A stretch of DNA of 64,000 nucleotides from Micromonospora solifontis (GCF_003725545.1 NZ_RJLN01000002.1:62001-126000); one strand, 5' to 3'; shown: positions 1 through 9,305, counted from the first letter of the stretch. Translations and numbers: made by a program. The notes: generated from the sequence alone by a model not told the origin.

Positions 1-144
1 CCGGATGACGGACATGACCTCGACCAGGAGGTGACCAGGCGCGGCCCAGTGCGGATCCTTGGTCAACTCGGCCCGCGCCGCATCCCCGACCGGACCGTCG
101 TCGACCAAGGCGTCGGCGAGTACCGACGCGTCAACGACGATCAC
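1..144 (-). CDS. PIN-domain toxin, VapC/FitB type (C-terminal part outside window)
   Basis: Only the first 48 codons lie in the window. The reading begins VIVVDASVLADALVDDG and continues to LLVEVMSVIR. This matches a PIN-domain ribonuclease N-terminus: Asp5 in VVDAS and the Glu in LVEV are the first two metal-binding acidic residues of the family. PIN toxins cleave RNA and are held inactive by a partner antitoxin. The GTG start at 142-144 overlaps the antitoxin stop (GTGA), so the pair is translationally coupled. The later catalytic Asp residues and full length cannot be seen. Confidence 0.85.
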   Translation of the reverse strand, partial: MIVVDASVLADALVDDGPVGDAARAELTKDPHWAAPGHLLVEVMSVIR

Positions 145-395
145 GCCGCGTCTCCCCAGGTACCGCGCCGCTCCCGATCGTCTGCAAGCTCGGCGGCACT
201 CTCTCCGGGGAGGGAGCGCGCGCCGTCGGACCTGCCGGCGAAGCGATCGAGCAGTGCGGTGTTGCGCAAACGTCGGGCCTGCGTCTCGACCAGTTCCAGT
301 AGATATGCCTGCAGCGACTGGCCACGCGCCTTGGCCTGGGCGGCCAGAGCGTCCCGAACCTCTTCCGGTACGTCACGGATTTGCAGGGCAACCAT
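141..395 (-). CDS. FitA/VapB-like ribbon-helix-helix antitoxin
   Basis: 84 residues. The N-terminus MVALQIRDVPEEVRDAL is a typical FitA-type ribbon-helix-helix: a short beta strand followed by a helix that dimerises and binds DNA. The C-terminal tail (RRLRNTALLDRFAGRSDGARS onward) is the likely toxin-neutralising segment. I chose ATG 395 over upstream starts because a -10-like CATAAT (402-407) lies six bases before it and there is no Shine-Dalgarno, as expected for a leaderless message, and because family members start just before this strand. The downstream PIN toxin overlaps its stop by four bases. By analogy with FitAB/VapBC it should repress its own promoter through the palindrome at 394-410. 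Confidence 0.88.
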   Translation of the reverse strand: MVALQIRDVPEEVRDALAAQAKARGQSLQAYLLELVETQARRLRNTALLDRFAGRSDGARSLPGESAAELADDRERRGTWGDAA

Positions 396-410
396 GCATT
401 CATTATGCAT
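394..410. promoter_or_regulatory. Candidate operator and leaderless -10 of the FitAB-like pair
   Basis: Two perfect ATGCAT arms (394-399 and 405-410) separated by five bases overlap both the antitoxin start codon and a -10-like CATAAT on the minus strand (402-407). This placement fits autorepression by the ribbon-helix-helix antitoxin. The palindrome is seen directly; binding is inferred. Confidence 0.5.
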
Positions 411-507
411 GCACCGCAGGTCCTCCGTCGAGGAAAAACGCGTGTCCGCCACACCCGAACGGGACGGGCGGCCCCGCTGGTGCGAGGCCGCCCGTGCCGG
501 ATGAGCG

Positions 508-2454
508 TCAGTTCTTGGCGGCGGCCTCGTCGGCCTGGTGCGGGTCGACCGGCGCGGCGTCCAGGCCGGAGATCCAGCCGGTGACGTCGCGGGCCACGTC
601 CTGCGCGGTGAGCCCCAGGTCGGCGAGGATCTGGGCGCGGGTGCCGTGCGGGTGCCAGTCGGCCGGCACGCCCAGGTCCTTCAGCGGCACCCGGACGTCG
701 GCGTCCCGCATGGCCTGGCCGAGCGCGTCGCCCACGCCGCCGACCCGGACCCCGTCCTCGACGGTGACCACGAGCCGGTGCGCGGCGGCCAGCTCGACCA
801 GCTCGGCCGGGACCGGGCGGACCCAGCGCGGGTCGACCACGGTGACGCCGTAGCCCTGCTCGGCGACCCGGGCGGCGACCTCCATGCCGAGCCCGGCGAA
901 CGAGCCCACCGCGACCAGCAGCACGTCGGTACGCGCCGTCTCGGCCAGCACGTCGACCGCGCCGACCCGGCGGACGGCCGGCAGGTCGGCGGCGACCGTG
1001 CCGGTCGGGAAGCGCAGGATGGTCGGGCCGTCGTCCACGGCCAGCGCCTCGCGCAGCTCCTCGCGGAGGCTGGCGGAGTCGCGGGGCGCGGCGATCCGGA
1101 GCCCGGGCACCACGCCGAAGACCGACATGTCCCAGATGCCGTAGTGGCTCGGCCCGTCCGGGCCGGTGATGCCGGCCCGGTCCAGCACGAAGGTGACCGG
1201 CAGCTTGTGCATCGCCACGTCCAGCAGGACCTGGTCGAAGGCGCGGTTGAGGAAGGTGGCGTAGACGGCGACCACCGGGTGCAGGCCGCCCATCGCGAGG
1301 CCGGCCGCCGAGGTGGCCGCGTGCTGCTCGGCGATGCCCACGTCGTACACCCGCTCCGGGTACTTGCGGGCCAGGGTGGCGATGCCGGTGGGCTCGGCCA
1401 TCGCGGCCGTGATGCCGACCACGTCCGGCCGCTCGTCGGCGATCTTGACCAGCTCGTCGGCGAAGACGTGGGTCCACTTCACCGACGGCGCGGCGACCAG
1501 CTGACCGGTCTCGACGTCGAAGGCGCCGGGGCCGTGCAGGCAGTCCGCCTCGTCCTCCTCGGCCGGGCGGTAGCCGTAGCCCTTGCGGGTGACCGCGTGC
1601 ACTATCACCGGGCCGCCGAAGTTCTTCGCGGCGCGCAGCGCCGACTCCACCGCGGCGACGTCGTGGCCGTCGACCGGGCCGACGTACTTGATGCCGAGGT
1701 CCTCGAACATGGCCTGCGGGGCGACCGCGTCCTTGATGCCCTTCTTGACCGCGTGCAGCACCTCGTACATCGGCTTGCCGACGAACGGGGTGTTGCCGAG
1801 CGCGTCCTTGACGGTGTCGAGCACCTTCTCGTAGCCGGGGTTGAGCCGCAGCGACGACAGGTGGTCGGCGAGGCCGCCGATGGTCGGCGAGTAGGACCGG
1901 CCGTTGTCGTTGACCACGATGACGAGGGGGTTGCCGGCGGTGGCGATGTTGTTCAGCGCCTCCCAGCACATGCCGCCGGTCAGCGCGCCGTCGCCGACCA
2001 CAGCCACCACGGCCCGCTTCTCGCCGCGCAGCGCGTACGCCTTGGCCAGCCCGTCGGCGTAGGACAGGGCGGTGGAGGCGTGCGAATTCTCAATCAGGTC
2101 GTGCTCGCTCTCCGCCTGGTTGGGGTAGCCGGAGAGGCCACCGCGCTGGCGGAGCTTGTCGAAGCCCTCCTGCCGGCCGGTGATGATCTTGTGTACGTAG
2201 GCCTGGTGGCCGGTGTCGAACAGGAGCCGGTCGCGCGGCGAGTCGAAGACCCGGTGCATCGCCAGGGTCAGCTCGACGACGCCCAGGTTGGGGCCGATGT
2301 GCCCGCCGGTGCGGGAGACCTTGGCGATCAGGAAGTCACGGATCTCGGCGGCGAGGATGTCCAGTTGCTCGGCCGTCATCCGCTTCACGTCCTGCGGACC
2401 GCGGACGGTGCCCAGCAGCCGGCCGTGGTTGGCCGTGCCCTCTTCAACACTCAT
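508..2454 (-). CDS. dxs: 1-deoxy-D-xylulose-5-phosphate synthase
   Basis: 648 residues, the usual length. DXS condenses pyruvate with glyceraldehyde 3-phosphate using thiamine diphosphate, the first step of the MEP isoprenoid pathway, in the cytoplasm. Visible motifs: [13 protein letters not shown] with the substrate-proton His, the ThDP-binding GDGALTGG...[10 protein letters not shown] segment, the catalytic Glu in GIAEQHAAT, and [15 protein letters not shown]. The ATG at 2454 is preferred to GTG 2481: it has no Shine-Dalgarno but a TAGACT (2463-2468) eight bases upstream, suggesting a leaderless or near-leaderless message. anmK lies 47 bases upstream on the same strand. Core gene in conserved actinobacterial context. 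Confidence 0.97.
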   Translation of the reverse strand: MSVEEGTANHGRLLGTVRGPQDVKRMTAEQLDILAAEIRDFLIAKVSRTGGHIGPNLGVVELTLAMHRVFDSPRDRLLFDTGHQAYVHKIITGRQEGFDKLRQRGGLSGYPNQAESEHDLIENSHASTALSYADGLAKAYALRGEKRAVVAVVGDGALTGGMCWEALNNIATAGNPLVIVVNDNGRSYSPTIGGLADHLSSLRLNPGYEKVLDTVKDALGNTPFVGKPMYEVLHAVKKGIKDAVAPQAMFEDLGIKYVGPVDGHDVAAVESALRAAKNFGGPVIVHAVTRKGYGYRPAEEDEADCLHGPGAFDVETGQLVAAPSVKWTHVFADELVKIADERPDVVGITAAMAEPTGIATLARKYPERVYDVGIAEQHAATSAAGLAMGGLHPVVAVYATFLNRAFDQVLLDVAMHKLPVTFVLDRAGITGPDGPSHYGIWDMSVFGVVPGLRIAAPRDSASLREELREALAVDDGPTILRFPTGTVAADLPAVRRVGAVDVLAETARTDVLLVAVGSFAGLGMEVAARVAEQGYGVTVVDPRWVRPVPAELVELAAAHRLVVTVEDGVRVGGVGDALGQAMRDADVRVPLKDLGVPADWHPHGTRAQILADLGLTAQDVARDVTGWISGLDAAPVDPHQADEAAAKN

Positions 2455-2462
2455 GACGAGAG

Positions 2463-2468
2463 AGTCTA
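2463..2468 (-). promoter_or_regulatory. Candidate -10 (TAGACT) of dxs
   Basis: TAGACT fits the actinobacterial TANNNT -10 and ends eight bases before the chosen dxs ATG. No Shine-Dalgarno is visible, so transcription probably starts at or within two bases of the start codon. No clear -35 was identified. Confidence 0.4.
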
Positions 2469-2501
2469 TCGGCCGTCCCACAGCCCGCAGCCCGACCCGG
2501 A

Positions 2502-3695
2502 TCAGGAGTCGATCACCAGCCGGCGCGGCGGGGCCGGCGGGGCCGCCGCCCGGGCCGGGCCGGCCGGCGTCCAGGAGCCCAGCACGGCCGCCCGGGTGGC
2601 GCCGGTCACCGACGGGATCGCCCCCGGCAGCCCGTGCCAGGAGAGCCAGCCCAGCAGGGCGAACGCGTACGCCTCCTTGGCCTGCGCCGGCACCCCCAGC
2701 TCGTCGGTGGTGCGCAGCCGCCAGCGCCCCTCCCCCAGCGCCGCCAGCCGGCCGCGCAGAGTGGGATTACGCACCCCGCCGCCGGCCGCGACCACCTCGG
2801 TCACGCCATGCCGGTCGCAGGCGTCCGCGACCGTCCGGGCGGTCAGCTCGGTGAGGGTGGCGAGCACATCGTCGGCGTCCACCGGCTCGCCCAGGGCGGC
2901 CAGCCGGTCGTCCAGGTAGCCGGCGTGGAACAGCTCCTTGCCGGTGGACTTGGGCGGCGGCGCGGCGTAGTACGGCTCGGCGAGCAGCGACGCCAGCAGC
3001 CCCGGGTGCACCCGGCCGGCCGCCGCGCGGGCCCCGTCGAGGTCACAGGGGCGGCCGAGGAGGCGCCGGGCGGCGGCGTCCAGCAGGGCGTTGGCCGGCC
3101 CCACGTCGTACCCGAGGACGGGCGCGCCGGGGGCGACCACGGTGAGGTTGGCGACCCCGCCGAGATTGAGTGCGGCACGCGGGGCGGTGCCGCCCGAGCC
3201 TCGCGCGGCGCGCGAGGCGGTGGCCGGGTCGAGCAGCAGCGCGTCGAAGGCCGGCACCAGCGGCGCGCCCTGGCCGCCGGCCGCGACGTCCGCCGAGCGC
3301 AGGTCGTGCAGCACCGGTACGCCGACCCGCGCCGCCACCCGGGCCGGCGCGCCGAGCTGGAGGGTGCCCCGGGCCCGGCCCGCCTCGACCCAGTGGAAGA
3401 CGGTCTGCCCCGGCGACACCACCGCGTCGACCGCGCCGCCGGCCAGCTCGACGCCGGTCGCCGCCGCCTCGGCGAAGACCTCGCCGAGCCGGTTGTCGAG
3501 CCGGCAGACCGCCTCGATGGTGGTGGCCGCCGGGGGCAGCAGCGCCCCGATCGCGGCGCGCAGCGCGTCGTCGTAGTCGAGGCCGCGGTGCCCGAGCGGG
3601 CGCAGCCGCAGCGTCTCCCCGTCCCGGGTGAACTCGGCCGCCACCACGTCCACCCCGTCGTACGAGGTGCCCGACATCAGCCCGACGATTCGCAA
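2502..3695 (-). CDS. anmK: Anhydro-N-acetylmuramic acid kinase
   Basis: 397 residues. AnmK opens and phosphorylates 1,6-anhydroMurNAc to MurNAc-6-phosphate during peptidoglycan recycling. The N-terminal [14 protein letters not shown] is the family's ATP-binding signature; later motifs include [11 protein letters not shown] and [16 protein letters not shown]. The start is a TTG at 3693-3695 giving LRIVGLMSG, which matches the usual family N-terminus (about five residues before the GLMSGTS block). That TTG lies at the very edge of a GGGCCC-type palindromic repeat (3694-3748), so the repeat forms its untranslated leader. It is downstream of the RNA methyltransferase gene on the same strand. Confidence 0.95.
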   Translation of the reverse strand: MRIVGLMSGTSYDGVDVVAAEFTRDGETLRLRPLGHRGLDYDDALRAAIGALLPPAATTIEAVCRLDNRLGEVFAEAAATGVELAGGAVDAVVSPGQTVFHWVEAGRARGTLQLGAPARVAARVGVPVLHDLRSADVAAGGQGAPLVPAFDALLLDPATASRAARGSGGTAPRAALNLGGVANLTVVAPGAPVLGYDVGPANALLDAAARRLLGRPCDLDGARAAAGRVHPGLLASLLAEPYYAAPPPKSTGKELFHAGYLDDRLAALGEPVDADDVLATLTELTARTVADACDRHGVTEVVAAGGGVRNPTLRGRLAALGEGRWRLRTTDELGVPAQAKEAYAFALLGWLSWHGLPGAIPSVTGATRAAVLGSWTPAGPARAAAPPAPPRRLVIDS

Positions 3696-3748
3696 GGAAG
3701 GGCCCCTTCTTAACGCCTGCGGTAGAGGAAGGGCCCCTTCCTAACACC
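3694..3748. repeat. GGGCCC palindromic element, copy A
   Basis: About 55 bp between two co-directional genes. Both arms carry AGGAAGGGCCCCTTC, joined by an asymmetric centre TTAACGCCTGCGGTAGAG. The outer end supplies the TAG stop of the RNA methyltransferase gene (3741-3743), and the other end touches the TTG start of anmK. The centre is shared with copy B (31201-31254, inverted); copies C and D differ there. RNA from this element would form a stable hairpin and could terminate transcription. Confidence 0.85.
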
Positions 3749-4991
3749 CGGCCACGGGCGGGAGGAACAGACCGACCAGCTCGACGTGCTGGGTCATCGG
3801 GAACAGGTCGAAGCCACGCAGCGCGGTCAGCCGCCAGCCCAGCCCGGTGAAGGTGTGCACGTCCCGGGCGAAGGCGGCCGGGTCGCAGGCCACGTACGCC
3901 ACCGCCCGCGGACCGGCGGCGGCGATCTGCCGGACCACCGCCGCGCCCGCGCCGGAGCGGGGCGGGTCGAGCACCACAAGGTCGACCGGGCCGGTGACCC
4001 GGCGGCGGGCCAGGGCGGCCTCCACCCGGGCCGCCACCACCTCCACCCGGGGCAGGTCCGACAGGTTCTCCCGGGCCGCCGCCACGCCCTCGGGCGCCGA
4101 CTCGACCAGGGTGACCCGGGCGTCGCCGACCCGGCCGGCGAGCGCCGCGGCGAACAGTCCCGCGCCGCCGTACAGGTCCCAGGCGGTCTCGCCGGGCCGC
4201 GGGTCGAGCAGGTCGAGGACCGCGCCGACCAGGGTGTCCGCCGCGGCCGGGTGGACCTGCCAGAAGCCGGACGCGGGCAGCGTCCAGTCCCGGCCGGCGG
4301 CCACCTCGCGGACCCGCTGCGGGCCGCTGACCGGGGCGGGCACCCCGTCGGCGTACGCGGTCACGCTGACGTCCCCGCCCGATGAGGCGACCGTCTCGAC
4401 GGCGTCGGCGTCCGGCCAGCGCGCCCCACCGGGGGCGAGCACCGGCAGTTCCTGCAGGGCCGGGTGGGCGATCAGGCAGCGGTCCACCGGCACCACCTCG
4501 TGCGAGCGGTGCTTGAGCAGGCCTGCCCGGCCGGCGCCGTCGACGGCGTACCGGACCCGGGAGCGCCAGCCCAGCGACCCGCCGGGCAGCGCCTCGACCC
4601 GGACGCCCAGCGCGTCCACCTGGGCGTCGGTGAATCCGCCGAGCCGGGTGAGCTGCTCGCGCACCACGGCCGCCTTCCAGCGCAGCTGCGCCTCGGGGGC
4701 GACGTGCTGCAGGTCGCAGCCGCCGCAGCGGCCCGGCCGCGCGTACGGGCAGGGCGGCTCGACCCGGTCCGGGGAGGCGGTGAGGATCTCCACCGCGTCG
4801 GCCCGGGCGAACCCCCGGTGCAGCTCGGTCACCTCGGCGACCACCCGCTCGCTGGGCAGCGCGTGCCGGACGAAGACCACCTGGCCGTCCACCCGGGCCA
4901 CGCAGTGCCCGCCGGGGGCGACCGCGTCCACGGTCAGCTCGACCCGCTCCGCCTCCTCCAGCCCGCGCCGGGCGTCGGCGGGCGCGGTCAC
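3741..4991 (-). CDS. TrmA/RumA-family RNA (uracil-5)-methyltransferase
   Basis: 416 residues. An N-terminal TRAM-like beta domain (ERVELTVDAVAPGGHCVAR) precedes an iron-sulfur cysteine cluster, PPCPYARPGRCGGCDLQH, near residues 77-94. The C-terminal SAM-dependent domain has WDLYGGAGLFAAALA, the LDPPRSGAG loop and the catalytic-Cys motif AYVACDPAAFARD. The family methylates C5 of uridine in 23S rRNA or tRNA; the exact target cannot be read from sequence. GTG start at 4991 overlaps the permease stop by GTGA, so the two are coupled. Its TAG stop lies inside palindromic repeat copy A. The position next to an APC permease and two TrkA genes matches M. tuberculosis Rv2689c. Confidence 0.93.
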   Translation of the reverse strand: MTAPADARRGLEEAERVELTVDAVAPGGHCVARVDGQVVFVRHALPSERVVAEVTELHRGFARADAVEILTASPDRVEPPCPYARPGRCGGCDLQHVAPEAQLRWKAAVVREQLTRLGGFTDAQVDALGVRVEALPGGSLGWRSRVRYAVDGAGRAGLLKHRSHEVVPVDRCLIAHPALQELPVLAPGGARWPDADAVETVASSGGDVSVTAYADGVPAPVSGPQRVREVAAGRDWTLPASGFWQVHPAAADTLVGAVLDLLDPRPGETAWDLYGGAGLFAAALAGRVGDARVTLVESAPEGVAAARENLSDLPRVEVVAARVEAALARRRVTGPVDLVVLDPPRSGAGAAVVRQIAAAGPRAVAYVACDPAAFARDVHTFTGLGWRLTALRGFDLFPMTQHVELVGLFLPPVAGC

Positions 4992-7057
4992 GTCCGGTCC
5001 CCGGTGGTCGGGCCGCTCTCGCCGGGCGGGGCGGAGACCACCGGCGGCACGGCCGGCGGCAGGGTGCTGCGCGGGGCCACCCGGGGCCCGCGCGCCGGTC
5101 CCCGGCTGAGCGTGGCGTCCAGCCGGTCCAGGTTCTTGCTGGCGGTCGAGGCGAGCTGCCACGGGACGCTGGTCACCATCACGCCCGGCTCGAACAGCAG
5201 CCGGCCCTTGAGCCGCAGCGCGCTCTGGTTGTGCAGCAGGTTCTCCCACCAGCGGCCCACCACGTACTCGGGGATGAAGACGGTGACCACGTCGCGGGGC
5301 GACTCCCGGCGGACCGAGGCGACGAAGTTGAGGATCGGCCGGGTGATCTCCCGGTACGGGGAGTCGATCACGGTGAGCGGCACCGGCAGCTCGCGCCGCT
5401 CCCAGTCGGCCTGGAGGTCCCGGGTGTCCTTGTCGTCGACGTTCACGGTGACCGCGGTCAGGGTGTCCGGCCGGGTCGCCCGGGCGTACGCGACGGCCCG
5501 CAGGGTCGGCTGGTGCAGCTTGCTGACCAGCACGATGGCGTGGTTGCGGGCGGGCAGCACGGCCCGCTGCTCGGTCGGCTCCAGCTCGGCGGCGACCCGG
5601 TCGTAGTGCCGGCGGATGGCCAGCATGAGCACGTAGATCAGCGCCATCGCGGCGATCGCGATCCACGCGCCGAGCAGGAACTTGGTGATCAGGACGATGA
5701 CCAGCACCACCCCGGTCATCGCCATGCCGAACGTGTTGATCGCCCGCGAGCGGATCATCCGCCGCCGCGCCTCCGGATCCCGCTCGGTACGCAGGTGCCG
5801 GTTCCAGTGCCGGATCATGCCGGCCTGCGACAGGGTGAACGAGACGAACACCCCGACGATGTAGAGCTGGATCAGCCGGGTGACCTCGGCCTGGAAGCCG
5901 ACGATCAGCACCACGGCGGCGACGGCGAGGAAGACGATGCCGTTGGAGAAGGCCAGCCGGTCGCCCCGGGTGTGCAGCTGGCGGGGCAGGTAACGGTCCT
6001 GGGCCAGGATCGAGCCGAGCACCGGGAAGCCGTTGAAGGCGGTGTTGGCGGCCAGGAAGAGGATCAGCGCCGTCATGGCGGCCACCACGTAGAGCAGCAC
6101 CGAGCCGTTGCCGAAGACGGTCTCGCCGAGCTGCGCGGTGACGGTCTTCTGCACGTACCCCGGCGGCCCGGAGATGATCTGGGACGGACTCTCGACGAAC
6201 TGGAGGCCGGTCCGCCGCGCCAGCAGGATGATGCCGACCAGCATGCTCACCGCGATGGTGCCGAGCAGCAGCAGGGTGGTCGCCGCGTTCTTCGACTTCG
6301 GCGTCTTGAACGCCGGTACGCCGTTGGAGATCGCCTCCACCCCGGTGAGCGCGGCACAGCCGGAGGAGAAGGTCCGCAGCAGCAGGAAGACCAGCGCGAA
6401 ACCGGTGACGCTGTGCTCGGCCCTGATCTCCAACCCGGCGCTCGGGGCGTGCAGGTCGTGGCCGAGCACGAAGATCCGGACCACGCCGGTGAGCAGCATG
6501 CCGCCGATGACGATCACGAAGCCGTAGGTGGGGACGGCGAAGGCGGTGCCCGACTCGCGCAGGCCGCGCAGGTTCATCGCGGTGAGCAGCACCACCGCGC
6601 TGACCGCGATGAGCACCTTGTGGGTGGCCACGAAGGGCACCACCGAGCCGAGGTTCGCCACCCCCGAGGAGACCGAGACGGCGACGGTGAGCACGTAGTC
6701 GACCAGCAGCGCGCTGGCCACGGCGAGGCCGGCGCGGGGCCCGAGGTTGACCGTGGCCACCTCGTAGTCGCCGCCGCCCGAGGGGTAGGCGTGCACGTTC
6801 TGCCGGTAGCTCGCCACCACCGTGAGCATCACCACGACCACCGCGAGGGCGATCCACGGGGACAAGAGGAACGCCGACGCGCCCGCGATGGAGAGCGTCA
6901 GCAGGATCTCGTCCGGGGCGTACGCCACGCTGGAGAGGGCGTCGGAGGCGAAGACCGGCAGCGCGATGCGCTTCGGCAGGAGGGTGTGCTGGAGACGGTC
7001 GGACCGGAACGGTCGACCGAGGAGGAGTCGCTTCAGCAGCGAGGTGGGTCGGGCCAC
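4988..7057 (-). CDS. KimA-like APC-superfamily potassium permease
   Basis: 689 residues, about twelve membrane segments followed by a cytoplasmic C-terminal domain of roughly 200 residues. The segment LPVFASDALSSVAYAPDEIL, just before the first helix, closely resembles the corresponding SSDALSSVAYG block of B. subtilis KimA (YdaO), a high-affinity potassium importer controlled by c-di-AMP. The divergent neighbours encode two TrkA-type RCK proteins, supporting a potassium role. GTG 7057 is chosen because TACTCT sits eight bases upstream and homologues begin ARPTSLLKRLL; GTG 7081 is an alternative. Many databases label such genes simply amino acid permease. Substrate assignment is inference. 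Confidence 0.85.
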   Translation of the reverse strand: MARPTSLLKRLLLGRPFRSDRLQHTLLPKRIALPVFASDALSSVAYAPDEILLTLSIAGASAFLLSPWIALAVVVVMLTVVASYRQNVHAYPSGGGDYEVATVNLGPRAGLAVASALLVDYVLTVAVSVSSGVANLGSVVPFVATHKVLIAVSAVVLLTAMNLRGLRESGTAFAVPTYGFVIVIGGMLLTGVVRIFVLGHDLHAPSAGLEIRAEHSVTGFALVFLLLRTFSSGCAALTGVEAISNGVPAFKTPKSKNAATTLLLLGTIAVSMLVGIILLARRTGLQFVESPSQIISGPPGYVQKTVTAQLGETVFGNGSVLLYVVAAMTALILFLAANTAFNGFPVLGSILAQDRYLPRQLHTRGDRLAFSNGIVFLAVAAVVLIVGFQAEVTRLIQLYIVGVFVSFTLSQAGMIRHWNRHLRTERDPEARRRMIRSRAINTFGMAMTGVVLVIVLITKFLLGAWIAIAAMALIYVLMLAIRRHYDRVAAELEPTEQRAVLPARNHAIVLVSKLHQPTLRAVAYARATRPDTLTAVTVNVDDKDTRDLQADWERRELPVPLTVIDSPYREITRPILNFVASVRRESPRDVVTVFIPEYVVGRWWENLLHNQSALRLKGRLLFEPGVMVTSVPWQLASTASKNLDRLDATLSRGPARGPRVAPRSTLPPAVPPVVSAPPGESGPTTGDRT

Positions 7058-7213
7058 AACCGCCAAGAGTACGACCACCACGGGCCGGACGCCGGGGGTG
7101 CCTGATCACCCTCGGGTCTGCCCGCGCGGTACGGTCGATCCCCCGCCGGCGGTGGGGACGTGGCAGGCTCGCAGACGACGGGCCAGCAGGCGGCACCGTG
7201 GGAGGAGCGGACC

Positions 7214-7879
7214 GTGCATGTCGTGATCATGGGCTGCGGCCGGGTCGGGTCGACCCTGGCGCACAGCCTGGAGTCCCGGGGGCACTCGGTGGCGGTGATC
7301 GACCAGGACGCGGACGCGTTCCGCCGTCTCGGCCCGGACTTCGCCGGCATCACCGTCACCGGCGCCGGCTTCGACGGCGAGGTGCTGCGCCAGGCCGGCA
7401 TCGAGCGTGCCGACGCCTTCGCGGCGGTCTCCAGCGGCGACAACTCCAACATCATCTCGGCCCGGCTGGCGCGGGAGACCTTCGGCGTCTCCCGGGTGGC
7501 CGCCCGGATCTACGACCAGCGCCGCGCGCAGGTCTACGAGCGCCTCGGCATCCCCACCGTGGCCACCGTCCGGTGGACCGCCGACCGGATGCTGCGGCAC
7601 CTGGTCCCCGAGGGCAACGTGGAGATCTTCCGGGACCCGACCAGCACCGTGTCGATCATCGAGGTGCCGGTGCACAAGGACTGGATCGGCCGGTCGCTGC
7701 GGCAACTCGAGGACGCCGCGGGTGCCCGGGTGGCGTACCTCATCCGGTTCGGGATCGGCACCCTGCCCACCGCCTCCAGCGTGGTGCAGGAGGGCGACCA
7801 GGTCTTCATGCTGGTGACCGACGACATCATCGGGTCGGTCACCTCGGTGGCGGCGGCGCCGCCGGAAGGAGGGCACTGA
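7214..7879 (+). CDS. ceoB: TrkA-type potassium uptake regulatory protein (CeoB-like)
   Basis: 221 residues. An N-terminal Rossmann RCK_N domain (HVVIMGCGRVGSTLAHSLESRGH, with Asp in VAVIDQD binding the nucleotide ribose) is followed by an RCK_C domain from about residue 135. Such subunits bind NAD(H) or ATP on the cytoplasmic face of potassium transporters and gate them. GTG 7214 has a good GGAGG nine bases upstream (7201-7205). It is followed three bases later by a second TrkA gene, so the two form an operon, and it diverges from the KimA-like permease. The order equals M. tuberculosis ceoB-ceoC beside Rv2690c. Confidence 0.93.
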   Translation: MHVVIMGCGRVGSTLAHSLESRGHSVAVIDQDADAFRRLGPDFAGITVTGAGFDGEVLRQAGIERADAFAAVSSGDNSNIISARLARETFGVSRVAARIYDQRRAQVYERLGIPTVATVRWTADRMLRHLVPEGNVEIFRDPTSTVSIIEVPVHKDWIGRSLRQLEDAAGARVAYLIRFGIGTLPTASSVVQEGDQVFMLVTDDIIGSVTSVAAAPPEGGH

Positions 7880-7882
7880 GCG

Positions 7883-8572
7883 ATGCGGATCGCCATCGCG
7901 GGCGCCGGCAACGTGGGCCGGTCGATCGCCCAGGAGCTGATCGACAACGGGCACCAGGTGATGCTGATCGAGCGGCAGCCCAAGATGCTGCGGCCCGACC
8001 GGGTGCCGGCCGCCGAGTGGGTGCTCGCCGACGCGTGCGAGCTGGCCAGCCTGGAGGAGGCCAACCTCTCCGGCTGCGACGTGGTGGTGGCCGCCACCGG
8101 CGACGACAAGGTCAACCTGGTGGTGTCCCTGCTGGCCAAGACCGAGTTCGCGGTGCCCCGCGTGGTCGCCCGGGTCAACCGGGCGGAGAACGAGTGGCTC
8201 TTCACCGAGCAGTGGGGCGTCGACGTGGCGGTGAGCAAGCCGCGGGTGATGGCCGCCCTGGTCGAGGAGGCGGTCACGGTCGGCGACCTGGTCCGGCTGA
8301 TGACCTTCCGCCAGGGCGAGGCGAACCTGGTCGAGATCACCCTGCCGCCGACCGCCCCGTACGTGGGCCAGCCGATCCACGCGGTGCCGATCCCCCGGGA
8401 CGCCGCCCTGGTGGCGATCCTGCGCGGCAAGCGGGTGCTGGTGCCCACGCCGGACGATCCGATCGAGGCCGGCGACGAGCTGATCTTCGTGTGCACGGCG
8501 GCGGTGGAGGACGAGGTCCGCGGGGTGATCCTCGGCCCGGACAGCGTCGAACGCACCCGCGACCGGGCCTGA
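7883..8572 (+). CDS. ceoC: TrkA-type potassium uptake regulatory protein (CeoC-like)
   Basis: 229 residues. Same architecture as the preceding gene: RCK_N with the GAGNVGRSIAQEL nucleotide-binding loop and acidic ribose contact in VMLIERQ, then RCK_C. The two paralogues are about equally divergent and probably assemble together on a transporter. A GGAGG lies upstream inside the end of the first gene. The likely partner is the divergently encoded KimA-like permease. A strong hairpin terminator (8596-8622) ends the operon. Confidence 0.93.
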   Translation: MRIAIAGAGNVGRSIAQELIDNGHQVMLIERQPKMLRPDRVPAAEWVLADACELASLEEANLSGCDVVVAATGDDKVNLVVSLLAKTEFAVPRVVARVNRAENEWLFTEQWGVDVAVSKPRVMAALVEEAVTVGDLVRLMTFRQGEANLVEITLPPTAPYVGQPIHAVPIPRDAALVAILRGKRVLVPTPDDPIEAGDELIFVCTAAVEDEVRGVILGPDSVERTRDRA

Positions 8573-8595
8573 GCGCAGGTCCGGTCGCCCGGCCG

Positions 8596-8622
8596 GCCGC
8601 ACCGGCTCTGGGCCGGTGCGGC
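8596..8622. terminator. Bidirectional hairpin terminator
   Basis: An 11-bp perfect stem (GCCGCACCGGC, 8596-8606, pairing with 8612-8622) with a 5-base loop, located between the convergent ceoC-like and DUF3159 genes. No U-tract, as is common in high-GC actinobacteria. Confidence 0.7.
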
Positions 8623-8624
8623 GC

Positions 8625-9305
8625 TCAGGCGCCCGGCAGCGGCGTCGACGGGGCGGTCTCCCGGGTGACCCGGCGCACCGTCCAGACGGTGATCAGCAGC
8701 AGCAGCGCGTACGGCGGGTAGCCCAGGGCGAGCCGGGCCACGCCCAGCGCGGTGTCCTGGTGGGCCAGGTAGAGACCGGCCTGCACGCCCACCTTGGCCA
8801 GCCACACCACGCCCCAGAGCACGGTGAGCTGGGTGAAGGTGCGGACCAGCCGGGGATTGTCCCGCCATTCCGAGCGGCCCTTGGCCACCAGCACCGACCA
8901 GATCCAGCCCACCAGGGGCTGCCGGATCGCCGCCGACAGCAGCAGGGCCAGGCCGTAGCCGATGCCGTAGAGGATGCCGGGGAGGTAGAAGTCCCGCTCG
9001 TCGCCGGTCCGCCAGGCGATGGCCGCGCCGATGGCGATGCCGACCAGGCCGTTGACGGCGTGCCGGACCGGCCGCCGCTGGACCAGCCGCAGGCCTGCGA
9101 TGAGCAGCGCCACGGCCACCGAGGCGATCACCGCGGGGCGCAGCTCGCCCAGCACGTTGGCGATCACGAAGACCACCACGGGGATGCTCGACTCGACCAG
9201 GCCCCGCCAGCCGCCGAGCTGGTCGGCCATCTGCTCGGCCATGCTGGGCAGCCGGTCGTCGTCCGCCGGCCCGGTCTCCGGATCGGTGTGCTGTCCGGTC
9301 GTCAC
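8625..9305 (-). CDS. DUF3159 membrane protein
   Basis: 226 residues with about six hydrophobic segments, for example PVVVFVIANVLGEL and VIASVAVALLIAGL, and a short acidic N-terminal tail. It belongs to the actinobacterial family DUF3159, function unknown. The pattern of conserved GLVGI-x-GAAIAWRTG and LPGILYGIGYG segments suggests a small channel- or carrier-like membrane protein, but nothing more can be inferred. GTG 9305 overlaps the upstream OB-fold gene stop (GTGA). It is the last gene of the dut-DUF3710-OB-DUF3159 series, an order shared with M. tuberculosis Rv2693c-Rv2697c. Confidence 0.9.
   Translation of the reverse strand: MTTGQHTDPETGPADDDRLPSMAEQMADQLGGWRGLVESSIPVVVFVIANVLGELRPAVIASVAVALLIAGLRLVQRRPVRHAVNGLVGIAIGAAIAWRTGDERDFYLPGILYGIGYGLALLLSAAIRQPLVGWIWSVLVAKGRSEWRDNPRLVRTFTQLTVLWGVVWLAKVGVQAGLYLAHQDTALGVARLALGYPPYALLLLITVWTVRRVTRETAPSTPLPGA

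Noticed and set aside
538-2919. Long plus-strand open frame across dxs and anmK
   Set aside because: It is antisense to two clear enzymes, has no family match and shows the Arg/Gly/Ala-rich composition of a high-GC shadow frame. The same applies to 31311-34037 and 52323-54059 on the plus strand.
7058-7213. c-di-AMP (ydaO-type) riboswitch before the KimA-like permease
   Set aside because: The region is too short for the roughly 130-base leader given a likely leaderless start, and the conserved riboswitch segments are not seen.
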